Assembly: GCF_004135205.1 (NCBI RefSeq)
Contig: NZ_CP035490.1
Coordinates: forward strand, 5,943,501 to 6,007,500
Source of the DNA: Hahella sp. KA22
GTDB lineage: Bacteria; Pseudomonadota; Gammaproteobacteria; Pseudomonadales; Oleiphilaceae
Reading direction: 5' to 3'
DNA: 64,000 nt
Shown piece after piece: positions 45,602 to 54,638 of this stretch. How positions within the stretch are numbered: the first letter of the stretch is position 1; the number at the start of each line of letters is the position of its first letter. The translations under genes were made by a program, and so were the position numbers. The notes under the pieces are model-generated. The model was not told where the DNA came from, did no database searches, and saw nothing but the letters and a program-made list of their open reading frames with translations.

Positions 45602-46516
45602 ATGAGCAATCTGACCAGACAGAACGAATATGAATGTGACGTCAAAGACTGTTGCGGCGCAATCCAGCTGATTATCGAGCCCAGGGTGAAAGATCTCGGC
45701 GGCTTTTCGGTGCGCAGGACATTGCCTACCGCCAAACGCAAAATGGTGGGGCCATGGGTCTTCTTCGATCATATGGGGCCAGCCCATTTCCCCACAGGAG
45801 ATGGCATTAACGTCCGCCCACACCCCCATATTGGCATCGCGACTGTGACCTATCTGTTTGACGGCGAGATACTGCACCGGGACTCTCTGGGAAGCGTTCA
45901 GCCAATCCAGCCCGGAGATATAAATCTCATGGTCGCAGGACGAGGCATTGTGCATTCAGAGCGTGAAAGACCGGAAATACGCAATAAGGATCACAGCGTG
46001 CATGGACTGCAACTTTGGCTTGCGCTGCCAGTAGACCAGGAGGAAATCGAACCGGCTTTTTACCATTACCCCGGCGCAAGCATTCCACAGGTCACCGTTG
46101 ACGGCGTCGACGTGAGGGTGATGATGGGCAGCGCATGCGGCGTGGCCTCCCCGGTCAAAGTCTTTGCAGAAACCTTATACCTGGAAGCCCACCTGCAACC
46201 GGGACAAACCTTCACACTGCCACAGACGGAAGAACGCGCCGTTTATGTGGCGCAGGGCGAACTGAGAGCCAGGGACAACTTGCTTCCACAATACGCTATG
46301 GCGTTCTTCTCCAACGAACCCAACGTCACCCTGGAAGCAACTCAGGACACTCGCCTCGTTCTTATCGGCGGCGAATCCTTCCATAAACGCTTCATCGACT
46401 GGAACTTCGTTTCCAGTCGCAATGAGCGTATTGAACAAGCTAAACAAGACTGGAAAAACGGATGTTTTCCGAAGGTTCCAGGGGATGAGGAGGAGTTTAT
46501 TCCTTTACCGGAATAA
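45602..46516 (+). CDS. Pirin family protein
   Basis: A 304-residue bicupin. The metal-binding histidines and glutamate are recognisable in the N-terminal cupin: RPHPHIGIATVTYLF, LHRDSLGS and GRGIVHSERE. Bacterial pirins can act as quercetinase-like dioxygenases or as stress-linked regulators; the substrate here is unknown. A clear AGGAGA site precedes the ATG. It converges on the PPTase gene with a 10-bp gap. Confidence 0.9.
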   Translation: MSNLTRQNEYECDVKDCCGAIQLIIEPRVKDLGGFSVRRTLPTAKRKMVGPWVFFDHMGPAHFPTGDGINVRPHPHIGIATVTYLFDGEILHRDSLGSVQPIQPGDINLMVAGRGIVHSERERPEIRNKDHSVHGLQLWLALPVDQEEIEPAFYHYPGASIPQVTVDGVDVRVMMGSACGVASPVKVFAETLYLEAHLQPGQTFTLPQTEERAVYVAQGELRARDNLLPQYAMAFFSNEPNVTLEATQDTRLVLIGGESFHKRFIDWNFVSSRNERIEQAKQDWKNGCFPKVPGDEEEFIPLPE

Positions 46517-46526
46517 GCTGAAAAAT

Positions 46527-47258
46527 TCACTCATGGCTGCGTACGATGACAGTCAAAACACGCTGCTCATCAATCTCGAAACGTCCCTCAAACTGACTCC
46601 CGGAAGGTAGCGCATCAGTGAGCGTTTGCAGTAATTCCAAGCGAAACATGCCCGACCGCCAATCAATAGAGAGCATCTTCGCCGCTTCAAATCCAAAGTA
46701 ATAGCCAACCTCTGTATAGAGCGCTTTGAATAAACTTTCTTTGGCCGAAAAAATCAAAGTCAGCGCCTTAGGATCAGGGCGTTCAGCACTACCAACAAAC
46801 CCATGCTCCGCTTTGGTGAGAATAGATCCAACAATATCCGCAGCCACTTTTTCGCTGAGCATATTCTCCACATCAATGCCGACGCTTTTTACCCGATCAC
46901 TACAAGCTACAGCGCAAATAGCCATGTCCTGCGCATGACTGATTGATCCGGTGAATGACTCAGGCCAAACAGGCGCACGGTTCTCGCCAATCCCGACAGA
47001 AAGATCAGTCGCCTCTAACGACATTAACGCTCGCCGCGCCAAATAGCGTCCTGCTAAAAACTCAGCTCTGCGTTTCACCACCGCCCTGTCCATTGAGGCA
47101 GGCAAGTCCGTCCCAAGAAGATGGTTCACCATGTCATCTGAATAGCGATCCACAGAAAACTCACATTGGAAGCATACCCCCGGAAACCCGGGAATTTTTC
47201 GCTCAGAGAGATGCTTGATGTACAGGTCAGTTGAATCGCTCAACACGCGGTCGTCCAC
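46527..47258 (-). CDS. 4'-phosphopantetheinyl transferase (EntD/Sfp superfamily)
   Basis: A 243-residue enzyme that moves phosphopantetheine from CoA to carrier proteins of siderophore, polyketide or peptide synthases. Motifs are RRAEFLAGRYLARRAL near 63, GSISHAQDMAI (about 109), SVGIDVENM (about 128) with the Mg-binding Asp/Glu, and FSAKESLFKALY (about 170). The family is EntD-like. No carrier-protein gene is near; the 50.6-57.9 kb pathway is a possible but unproven client. Confidence 0.9.
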   Translation of the reverse strand: MDDRVLSDSTDLYIKHLSERKIPGFPGVCFQCEFSVDRYSDDMVNHLLGTDLPASMDRAVVKRRAEFLAGRYLARRALMSLEATDLSVGIGENRAPVWPESFTGSISHAQDMAICAVACSDRVKSVGIDVENMLSEKVAADIVGSILTKAEHGFVGSAERPDPKALTLIFSAKESLFKALYTEVGYYFGFEAAKMLSIDWRSGMFRLELLQTLTDALPSGSQFEGRFEIDEQRVLTVIVRSHE

Positions 47259-47546
47259 TTCCGTGCCCCTTGGCCATACAAAAGCGCCATGATACTAGCC
47301 GAATCCACTCATAGCGACTTTCGTTCGCGCCCCAGCCAAAAACAAGTCAGACGAGAATTAATCCATATAGCCTAACCCCCATGCCCAGTTTCAGAAATCG
47401 GTGAATCGAATAAAATTTCATCCAATTTTCCTTAGGGATGAGGCGCCGAACCTGCACAGCCAAGAGCTACTACTGCAATCCCCCACGGCTGTCTCATCAT
47501 CTTGTTAATCTTTTGTTTTTTTGATACTTAACAGGAATGTTTGCAG

Positions 47547-48731
47547 ATGAGTTTTGACAGTCAAGCCCGCTTCGGCATCGCCCCTTTCGCTCCCCAAAAA
47601 CCCTTGAGACAAGGTGGTCAGCAAGGTGAGTTCATATTCTTTAGCAAAGATACTCAGGGAAAATCAGGCCGAAAGGTTTTCATCAATACAGGTCTAATTC
47701 CAATATTCATGACCCTTATTAATCCTGACACTTTTGACGGCACAGAAATTATTAAGCAAATAGTCGCGCTTAAAGGAATAGCCGGTGGCTTGCAAAGCTG
47801 CAGTAATCTCAAAAGCGCATTTGAGCATATGATCCTAATCAAGCACGTCCAAATATTTTACAAGATAATTCAGGATGGACCTGTCAAAGCTGGCGTTTAC
47901 ATTACAAATATTCGTCCAGCATACACTCAAGATACCAACCAATCCGGGCTATATAATGTAAACCCTCTACCGGGATCATCTCGCGCATCCATAACTCATT
48001 GCCCTAACAGCTACATAGACAGCAAATATAATTTTGCGGCGATAAATGGTGAAAGCGAAGGAATAGAAGCAGCCGCCAACAACATATTAAAAACGCATAT
48101 ACCAAAGACAGACTATGGAGATAAGCAAGGGTTCAGCCTATTTTACAACCCAACACACTTCGTAAACGACCTTGGGGTTTGGATAACTCCGGCCTTAAAA
48201 ACCCACGATCCTGAGTCTGCAGCCAAGAAGCTAGTAGATGTATTCATAGATACAGCAAAGCACAGGCGGATTATGGGGAAAAGTAAAAAGCTAAGTTGGC
48301 TTATTATTGGCAACGGAGTTAAATTGCTTGAAATGGCTATAAACAGCATTCCGGCAGGCCTTTCTGGAAGAAAGGATCTGCTTGAGCAGCATAAATTTCA
48401 GATAGTAGACCCTAGTACAGACCCCAGCTTAGTCCTAAGAAGACTCAATAAGCTTGGTGCACATTTTGACGATCAACCAGTCCTGGCAACAAGCAAAATG
48501 TCTCGCGCAAGCGCCATCAATATGGCAATTTCCAGAAAAAACATATCTGGTGAGATCCAAGAACTCAGTAAAAATCAAAATAAGGACTATAGTAGAGCCG
48601 CACTATCGTTCTTAAACGACACGCACGATGCAAGCAAAACCTTTAGCAAAGCCCATAACTCGATGCACTTGCCAAGACATTACACTTTTGATGAAATCGT
48701 AAAACAAGCAACAGGAATGTATAAATGGTAA
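47547..48731 (+). CDS. Putative effector/toxin, second copy of the module
   Basis: The start is ATG 47547 (an in-frame TTG 6 bp earlier is unlikely), with AGGAA upstream. It has 394 residues, no signal peptide, no recognised family. It is collinear with the 426-residue protein at 34836-36116: matching anchors are GFSLFYNP (195), LSWLIIGNG (249), and a later KLGAHFDD that matches DLGMHVSPDD. It lacks the Gly/Ala-rich tail of the first copy. It overlaps its small partner gene by 7 bp, so the two are translated together. AT-rich relative to the flanks. Confidence 0.55.
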   Translation: MSFDSQARFGIAPFAPQKPLRQGGQQGEFIFFSKDTQGKSGRKVFINTGLIPIFMTLINPDTFDGTEIIKQIVALKGIAGGLQSCSNLKSAFEHMILIKHVQIFYKIIQDGPVKAGVYITNIRPAYTQDTNQSGLYNVNPLPGSSRASITHCPNSYIDSKYNFAAINGESEGIEAAANNILKTHIPKTDYGDKQGFSLFYNPTHFVNDLGVWITPALKTHDPESAAKKLVDVFIDTAKHRRIMGKSKKLSWLIIGNGVKLLEMAINSIPAGLSGRKDLLEQHKFQIVDPSTDPSLVLRRLNKLGAHFDDQPVLATSKMSRASAINMAISRKNISGEIQELSKNQNKDYSRAALSFLNDTHDASKTFSKAHNSMHLPRHYTFDEIVKQATGMYKW

Positions 48732-49417
48732 ACCTAGGCCCTATTTCAGGCCCAGACTATAAGAATGCACCAATAACAACTATTGACGCATCGGATATAG
48801 CTGTAACGTTTAGACTGCCCGAAAAGCTTTCCAATAGTAATCCGTATATTGCGTCTCACATTGATTTGTCGTGCGATTCAGGTTTTGAAAGTCACGCTAG
48901 CATCGGATTTTCTTCACTAGAGCTTGTAGATGCAAACTGGGAATATCGTTTCATAAATAGTGATTTATTAGCTGGAAGTTTCATGCTCGGCATGAATCTA
49001 TGGAGAGTAGATATCAACCAGCATAACTTGAAAAGCCTATTAGACCCCCAAGACTACCAAAAGTGGCTATTGAACTATTTTGAAGCGGTATTTCAAAGTG
49101 CTGGCGAAGGCAGTCCATCCTTTTGGCGGCCCACCAACACCGGTGATTTAAAGGCATTTAAAAAAGACGGAATGCCTTGGTTGAAAGGACGATTTGGAAG
49201 TCTGGATATTCACCGTCTTTATTACTGGGTAAACACGCCTATTACCAGTGATCTATGCCTTCACTTTACGATCATACTTTCCGGATTTGTAGAAGACCAT
49301 ATAGCCCCGAAGGAGGAAGTGGACAAAATGCTGGATGGCTATATTGATGACTTCCTCGAACACTTCCACATCCAATATTCCCCAGAAACTCTGGCGGAAA
49401 TGGAGAAGTACAAGTAA
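48725..49417 (+). CDS. Immunity-like partner of the second module
   Basis: A 230-residue soluble protein starting inside the stop of the previous gene (ATGGTAA overlap). It shares its layout with the immunity-like proteins at 32509-34801: a W/F-rich core (PSFWRPTNTGD), SDLCLHFTIILSG aligned with HDVCVWIYFHFHQ, then APKEEVDKMLDGYIDDFLEH aligned with the PLEEL helix. It acts presumably on the product of the overlapping gene; this is inference. A terminator follows. Confidence 0.55.
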   Translation: MVNLGPISGPDYKNAPITTIDASDIAVTFRLPEKLSNSNPYIASHIDLSCDSGFESHASIGFSSLELVDANWEYRFINSDLLAGSFMLGMNLWRVDINQHNLKSLLDPQDYQKWLLNYFEAVFQSAGEGSPSFWRPTNTGDLKAFKKDGMPWLKGRFGSLDIHRLYYWVNTPITSDLCLHFTIILSGFVEDHIAPKEEVDKMLDGYIDDFLEHFHIQYSPETLAEMEKYK

Positions 49418-49421
49418 CTTC

Positions 49422-49455
49422 AAACGGCGCATTGCATGGTGCGCCGTTTCTCCTT
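49422..49455 (+). terminator. Terminator after the second module
   Basis: A perfect 10-bp stem AAACGGCGCA/TGCGCCGTTT with an 8-base loop, followed by CTCCTT; it lies 5 bp past the stop. Confidence 0.75.
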
Positions 49456-49656
49456 CCTCCCAATCATCAATCTCCGCTCCCCTCTGCTCACTTAACCTTT
49501 AGTCCGACAGGGTTAATGCTTAGATCGTATGTCTAATTATCCAGACAGTTAGCGGGCTTTATAGTGCTTCGACAGCTATTATTTAATCAGGCGACAAATA
49601 CTTTGATATACAGAGCGCATTGCCTGACGTTTTTGAGCAGTTAACAAGGTAAAGCC

Positions 49657-50145
49657 ATGTCATCGCAAACGACGGATAAACGACAACTGACGCTGCAGTT
49701 TCTCGCGGAGCCCACCGACGTCAACTTCGGGGGCAAAGTGCACGGCGGCGTGGTGATGAAATGGATTGACCTCGCCGGTTACGCCTGCGCAGCCGGATGG
49801 AGCGGACGCTATTGCGTGACCGCTTATGTGGGCGGCATCCGCTTTATTTGCCCTATCCATATCGGCATGTTGGTGGAAGTGCAAGCCAAGGTGATCTACA
49901 CCGGCCAGAGCAGTCTGCACCTCGCTATCGACGTATATTGCCGTGATCCTATTGAGCAAGAACGCAAAAAAGCCACGCACTGCATCATGATCTTCGTCGC
50001 CATTGATCGTGATGGTAAACCGGTGAAAGTGCCAACCTGGGAGCCGAAAACCAAGAAAGACGTCAAGCTGCGCGACTACGCCTTGAAGCTGATGAGCCTG
50101 CGTCAGGAAATCGACGAGGAAATGAAGGACTACTTCAACGAGTAA
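49657..50145 (+). CDS. Acyl-CoA thioesterase (hotdog fold, YciA-like)
   Basis: A 162-residue hotdog-fold thioesterase. Characteristic stretches are FLAEPTDVNFGGKVHGGVVMKWID, split here as the loop with Asn23 and the HGG helix, then GGIRFICPIHIGMLVEVQAKV. It hydrolyses acyl-CoA to free acid and CoA in the cytoplasm. It is a single gene just upstream of the KAS III operon, but separated by 430 bp, so pathway membership is uncertain. Confidence 0.88.
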   Translation: MSSQTTDKRQLTLQFLAEPTDVNFGGKVHGGVVMKWIDLAGYACAAGWSGRYCVTAYVGGIRFICPIHIGMLVEVQAKVIYTGQSSLHLAIDVYCRDPIEQERKKATHCIMIFVAIDRDGKPVKVPTWEPKTKKDVKLRDYALKLMSLRQEIDEEMKDYFNE

Positions 50146-50579
50146 CCGCTCGCCTACCTCAAGCAGGCCGCCTTAAGATCAGGGGCGACCTGCTCGTTGA
50201 CCAAAAGCTAAAGCAGACTCTACAAACCCTAACACTTTCGCCTCAATTTTGCTGTTTCGGTCCCCTCGGTTTTCCACTAATATGCCCGCCCGAGCCACGC
50301 TCCGTCGCAATGTTTGAAACCGGCCAGCCTGTCCAGGTTTAGGCCTCATTCCATGTTGCGACGCAGGGCTTTGACAAAACATCTTCAACGTCAATATCGC
50401 TTAATTTCTCGACAGTTTCGCAAAAATCAAGTATGGATGAGGATCTATCGGCCAAGCATGGCGGGTGGTCGCCACCGAAACAGGAGTTTAAAGACAAAGG
50501 GTACACTGACGCGGAATACCGGATTCGGTAGAAAGGTGTTTGTACGTGGTTTCTCAAAACACTTTGCACGAGATTTAAG
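50146..50579 (+). promoter_or_regulatory. Upstream region of the seven-gene biosynthetic operon
   Basis: 434 bp without a supported gene. A hairpin (AGCAGG 50162, CCTGCT 50189) may end the thioesterase transcript. TTGACA (50371) and TATCGC (50395) with an 18-bp gap form a weak sigma-70-like candidate promoter. Confidence 0.3.
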
Positions 50580-51566
50580 ATGTCATTTGTTATACGGTCC
50601 AGCGCCTCTTATCTCCCACAGGGCAGGATTTCAGCGGAAGAACTGGATCAACGATTAAGTCTGGAGCCTGGAACCAGCCGTAGACGCTACGGCGTGGATT
50701 ACCGCCATTACGCTTCCCCAGGCGAGTCCGCGCTGTTTATGGGAGCGGAAGCCGCCAGCGCCGCCCTGGACAGAGCAGAATTACAGTGGGCGGACATCGA
50801 CTTGCTGGTGTGCGCCAGCGGCACCTCCCATCAGGCGCTTCCCTACAACGCCGCCGGCGTCTTAGCGGAACTGCAGATCGCAGAGTCGTTGGCCACAATG
50901 GACGTCAACGCCAGTTGCCTGTCGTTCCTGGCGGCGCTTGAGTTCAGTCATTGCGCCATCGCCAGCGACCGCTATCGCCGGGTGATGATCGTCTCCAGCG
51001 AAGTGGCCAAGATTGGCGTTCAGGACACCAAACCCGAGACAGCCACCCTGTTCGCAGACGGCGCCGCCGCGTTTGTGCTGGAAGCCTCCAAGGATAGCGC
51101 GGGATTGCTGACCAGTCTGTTTCAGACTTACCCGGAGGGATATTCCCTATGTCAGATTCGCGCAGGCGGCAGCGGCTTGCATCCCACGCGTAATCCCATG
51201 GACGCGGTTGCGGAAGGCAGCTACTTCGAAATGCATGGCAAAGCGCTCTACAAAATGGTCTCCAAACTCGCGCCAGACTTCATCCGCCAAGGCCTGGGAA
51301 AAGCACAGCTCACGCTATCCGATATCGCCCATATCGTGCCTCACCAAGCCAGTCACGCAGGTCTCGCGCACTTGGTTCACCGGCTCGGTCTGGATGAGGA
51401 CAAAGTGGTTAACTTGTTTGCGACCATGGGCAACCAGGTCGCCGCGTCACTGCCCATTGCATTGGACCACCTGCTGCGCAACAAGCACGTCGCCCGCGGT
51501 GAGCTAGTGATGTTGTTCGGCTCAGCGGCGGGCCTGTCGCTGGGGTTGGGAGTGCTAAGTCTGTGA
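50580..51566 (+). CDS. 3-oxoacyl-ACP synthase III-like (KAS III) enzyme
   Basis: A 328-residue thiolase-fold condensing enzyme. The catalytic triad is visible: Cys113 in NASCLSFLA, His255 in VPHQASHAG and Asn285 in TMGNQVAAS. The family joins an acyl-CoA or acyl-ACP starter to malonyl-ACP, or transfers acyl groups. It is too divergent from FabH to be called the housekeeping enzyme and is the first gene of a compact operon, so a starter or tailoring role in secondary metabolism is likely. Confidence 0.85.
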   Translation: MSFVIRSSASYLPQGRISAEELDQRLSLEPGTSRRRYGVDYRHYASPGESALFMGAEAASAALDRAELQWADIDLLVCASGTSHQALPYNAAGVLAELQIAESLATMDVNASCLSFLAALEFSHCAIASDRYRRVMIVSSEVAKIGVQDTKPETATLFADGAAAFVLEASKDSAGLLTSLFQTYPEGYSLCQIRAGGSGLHPTRNPMDAVAEGSYFEMHGKALYKMVSKLAPDFIRQGLGKAQLTLSDIAHIVPHQASHAGLAHLVHRLGLDEDKVVNLFATMGNQVAASLPIALDHLLRNKHVARGELVMLFGSAAGLSLGLGVLSL

Positions 51567-52543
51567 AGATACTGGTGACCGGCGGGACCGGTATGTTAGG
51601 CCAGTCTATCGTGCGCAAGTATCAGGATCGCTTCGACATCCGTTTTATGGGCCGGAATCAATCTCTGGGAGCGCGAATCGCCTCGGAGACCGGCGCTGAA
51701 TTTTCCCCAGCGGCCCTGCAGCAGCAGGCGCTTCTGCATCAAGCCTGCAAAGGCGTAGACGCGGTCATCCACTGTGCGGCGCTATCGAGCCCCTGGGGAG
51801 CGCGCGAGGAGTTCGAAGCCGCCAATGTCGACGGAACCATTAATATCCTCGCAGCGGCGGAGGCTAACGGGGTGCAGAAGTTCGTGCACATTTCCACCCC
51901 CAGCCTGTATTTTCAGTTCCGCGATGCGCTGAATATTCCAGAAACCCAGCCTCTTGGCCCTCGTTTCTGTAATGACTACGCCGCCACCAAAGCCCGTGCC
52001 GAGCATCTTGTCACCGCCAGTCCGCTGCATACGGTTATCCTGCGGCCACGAGGCATATTCGGCCCTCATGACAACGCCATTTTGCCCCGCATCATAAGCG
52101 CTGTGCGCAAAGGCGTTCTCTGGTTGCCTTCCGCCCGCAATCCCGAAATTGACCTCACTTACGTCGATAATGTCGCCGATGCGGCGATCCTGGCGTTGCA
52201 ACAGCCAGTGGAACGCGGCTCCGTCTTCAACATCAGCAATGGTGAGCCTGTGCGGTTGCTGGATGCGCTCACCCAGCTTTTCAACGCGATGGGGCGGCCT
52301 ACGCCGATTAAAACGCTCCCCTATGGCGCGCTGGCGCCAGTGATCGCCGGCGCAGAGTGGCTGCGGACGCACCTGCCCGGACGACCTGAGCCCAAGCTGA
52401 CCCGCTACAGCGCGGGCCTGTTCCACTACCATCAAACCCTGGATATTTCCAAAGCGCGCACCCAGCTTGGCTACGCGCCCGCCGTATCCATTGCTGAAGG
52501 AATCGAGCGCTATGTCCACTGGCGTCAAAGTCAGGCTGTTTGA
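51563..52543 (+). CDS. NAD-dependent epimerase/dehydratase (extended SDR)
   Basis: A 326-residue Rossmann-fold oxidoreductase. The start GTG overlaps the previous stop (GTGA). The cofactor loop is VTGGTGMLGQSIV, the active-site YxxxK is in YAATKARAEHL, and HCAALSSPWG and RPRGIFGPHDNAI are typical of the 3-beta-HSD/OleD-like group. Together with a KAS III-type enzyme this recalls OleA/OleD chemistry, but no OleB or OleC homologue is evident. Confidence 0.85.
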   Translation: MKILVTGGTGMLGQSIVRKYQDRFDIRFMGRNQSLGARIASETGAEFSPAALQQQALLHQACKGVDAVIHCAALSSPWGAREEFEAANVDGTINILAAAEANGVQKFVHISTPSLYFQFRDALNIPETQPLGPRFCNDYAATKARAEHLVTASPLHTVILRPRGIFGPHDNAILPRIISAVRKGVLWLPSARNPEIDLTYVDNVADAAILALQQPVERGSVFNISNGEPVRLLDALTQLFNAMGRPTPIKTLPYGALAPVIAGAEWLRTHLPGRPEPKLTRYSAGLFHYHQTLDISKARTQLGYAPAVSIAEGIERYVHWRQSQAV

Positions 52544-53378
52544 GGCAGGCCATTGCGTGCACCCCGGCTTTATGGTGAAACCGGGGTTAGGCCTGGCGCC
52601 GCGCAAGTTCCCCGCCGGAGTCGCCGTGGTCGAGCATCCCCAGGAAGGCGTCCTGCTGTTTGATACTGGCTACCACCAGCGCTTTTCCCAATGCACACAG
52701 CATTATCCTGAGCGCTTTTATGCGCTGGCGACGCCCTGCTCGCTGCAACACGGAGAAAGCCTGAAAGAGCAATTGGCGACGCAGAAAATCCTCGCGGATC
52801 AGGTCAGACATGTGGTGCTGTCCCACTTTCACGCCGACCACATCGCTGGCGTCTGCGACTTTGAAAAGGCGACCCTGCACTGCCATCCCGCTGGCCACCG
52901 ATTTCTGACGCAAACCGGACGACTGCGTCGTCTGCGTAAAGGCTATCTGAGAGATTTACTTCCCGCTCAGGCGGAAGCGCGCCTGTCATTCACGGAGAGT
53001 TTTCCGTTGGATCTGGCCGATATCCTGGAAATGCCGACGCAACCTCTGGGACTGGGCGCTCGCGATCTGTTCGGCGATCAGACGCTGTATCTTGTCGCCC
53101 TGCCCGGCCACGCCGCCGGCCAGATGGGACTACTCGTTCGCTTGCAGGACAAATTCCTGTTTCTGCTCGCAGACGCCTGCTGGCTGGTGGACAACCTGCG
53201 CGACGGTGTGGATCAGCATTGGCTGGCGAACATTATCTGCGATGACCGCAAGGCTTATCGCGACACGCTGGAAAAACTGCGTCGCTGCTATCGCGACATG
53301 GCGGACAAAGTCATATTCGCGCCGTCCCATTGCCAGGACACGCTAGGCGCACTAATACAGCAAGGCTGGCTTAGTTAA
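52512..53378 (+). CDS. MBL-fold metallo-hydrolase
   Basis: The start is ATG 52512 (MSTGVKVRLFEAGHCVHPG), inside the end of the SDR gene (32-bp overlap). It has 288 residues. The di-zinc site HFHADH is at residues 105-110, with ALPGHAAGQMG and APSHCQDT supplying the later ligands. Such enzymes hydrolyse lactones, thioesters or phosphodiesters. In this operon it may act as a thioesterase or lactonase; this is inference. Confidence 0.85.
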   Translation: MSTGVKVRLFEAGHCVHPGFMVKPGLGLAPRKFPAGVAVVEHPQEGVLLFDTGYHQRFSQCTQHYPERFYALATPCSLQHGESLKEQLATQKILADQVRHVVLSHFHADHIAGVCDFEKATLHCHPAGHRFLTQTGRLRRLRKGYLRDLLPAQAEARLSFTESFPLDLADILEMPTQPLGLGARDLFGDQTLYLVALPGHAAGQMGLLVRLQDKFLFLLADACWLVDNLRDGVDQHWLANIICDDRKAYRDTLEKLRRCYRDMADKVIFAPSHCQDTLGALIQQGWLS

Positions 53379-53387
53379 GGCTCATTG

Positions 53388-54638
53388 ATGGAAAAGCTCA
53401 TCATCCTCCGCCACTTTCTCGCCAGCCGCTATCGACGCTTTCAGTCACGAGAGCAGCTGGAGTCCTGGCAGTCGCGGCGACTGCGCCGCCATCTGGATTG
53501 GGTGTGCCGCAATGCGCCGTTCTATCAGGGATATATGGGAAAGCCGCTTCAGGATTTTCCCATCATGTCCAAAGCGCTGATGATGGACAACTTCGATCAG
53601 CTGAACACGCGCGGCTTACAGCGGGACCATCTGTTCGATATCGCACTTGAAGCGGAACAAAGTCGGGACTTCAGCCGATCGCAGCTGGGCGACGTCACCG
53701 TGGGACTCTCCTCCGGTACGTCCGGCCGACGCGGGCTGTTTCTGGCCTCCCGTGCGGAACGTCTGGAATGGGCCGGCGTTATCTTCGCCAAGCTCTTGCC
53801 AAGCCTGTTGGGACGCCATCGCATAGCCTTGCTGTTACGAGCGGACAGTCCTCTGTATCAGACCGTCAATCGAGGACGCATCCAGTTCCACTATGCCGAT
53901 CTGACACAACCACAGGAACAATGGCTGGCGGCGCTGGAAGCGTTTCAACCCACCCTGCTGGTGGGCAGCGCCCAGGCGTTGCAGCTGTGCGCGCAGAATA
54001 GCGACAGGCTGCAACCGCAATTGATCATATCCGGCGCTGAGGTGCTCACGCCTTCCGACAGAGCGCTTTTGCAACAGCGGTTCGCCTGTCCCATCAAAGA
54101 GATTTATCAGTGCACCGAAGGCTTTCTCGCCTGCACGCAACAGGATGGCGTCTTGCGATGGAACGAAGATTTTGTGCATATCGAGCCGCATTGGCTGAAT
54201 CCGGAGAAGACGCACTTTTCCCCTATCGTCACCGACTTCCGCCGCCGCACCCAGCCGATTATTCGTTACCTGTTGGACGACGTGATCGAAGCCGGCGATG
54301 AGCCCGGCGTGTTTCGCGCCCTCCGCAGCATCGGCGGCCGTACGGGCGATGTACTGCAACTGCCGGGGGCGTCTTCGACGGTGACGGTTTTACCCGACTT
54401 ATTGTATCGCGCCGCCGCCCTGGCCTGCCCAGAGCCTTTGGACTACCGCATCAGCCAAATTGAGGCCACGCGGTTACGCATTGAAAGCGACCGCCGCCAC
54501 GGTGATATCGAACAGGCCATACGCGCCGCGCTGACAAAGTTGGGCGTAATCGAAGCCCTTAGTTTTGAGCACAGTCCGCGTCCACAATGGACGCCCTCAC
54601 AGAAACAACGCAGAGTAATCAATTTATGGTCGTCCTGA
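53388..54638 (+). CDS. Adenylate-forming enzyme (PaaK/F390-synthetase-like)
   Basis: A 416-residue member of the PaaK/CapK/F390-synthetase group. The nucleotide-binding motif is VGLSSGTSGRRGLFLAS, then LIISGAEVLTPSDRALL and YQCTEGFLACTQ, followed by DFRRRTQPIIRYLLDD and SIGGRTGDVLQLPG. N-terminal RRHLDWVCRNAPFYQGY is characteristic. It activates a carboxylic acid as an acyl-adenylate, for transfer to CoA or another acceptor. The start ATG is 9 bp after the previous gene. Confidence 0.85.
   Translation: MEKLIILRHFLASRYRRFQSREQLESWQSRRLRRHLDWVCRNAPFYQGYMGKPLQDFPIMSKALMMDNFDQLNTRGLQRDHLFDIALEAEQSRDFSRSQLGDVTVGLSSGTSGRRGLFLASRAERLEWAGVIFAKLLPSLLGRHRIALLLRADSPLYQTVNRGRIQFHYADLTQPQEQWLAALEAFQPTLLVGSAQALQLCAQNSDRLQPQLIISGAEVLTPSDRALLQQRFACPIKEIYQCTEGFLACTQQDGVLRWNEDFVHIEPHWLNPEKTHFSPIVTDFRRRTQPIIRYLLDDVIEAGDEPGVFRALRSIGGRTGDVLQLPGASSTVTVLPDLLYRAAALACPEPLDYRISQIEATRLRIESDRRHGDIEQAIRAALTKLGVIEALSFEHSPRPQWTPSQKQRRVINLWSS

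Noticed and set aside
50314..50658. A 114-codon frame overlapping the start of the KAS III gene
   Set aside because: It overlaps the conserved N-terminus of KAS III in another frame and has no family likeness.
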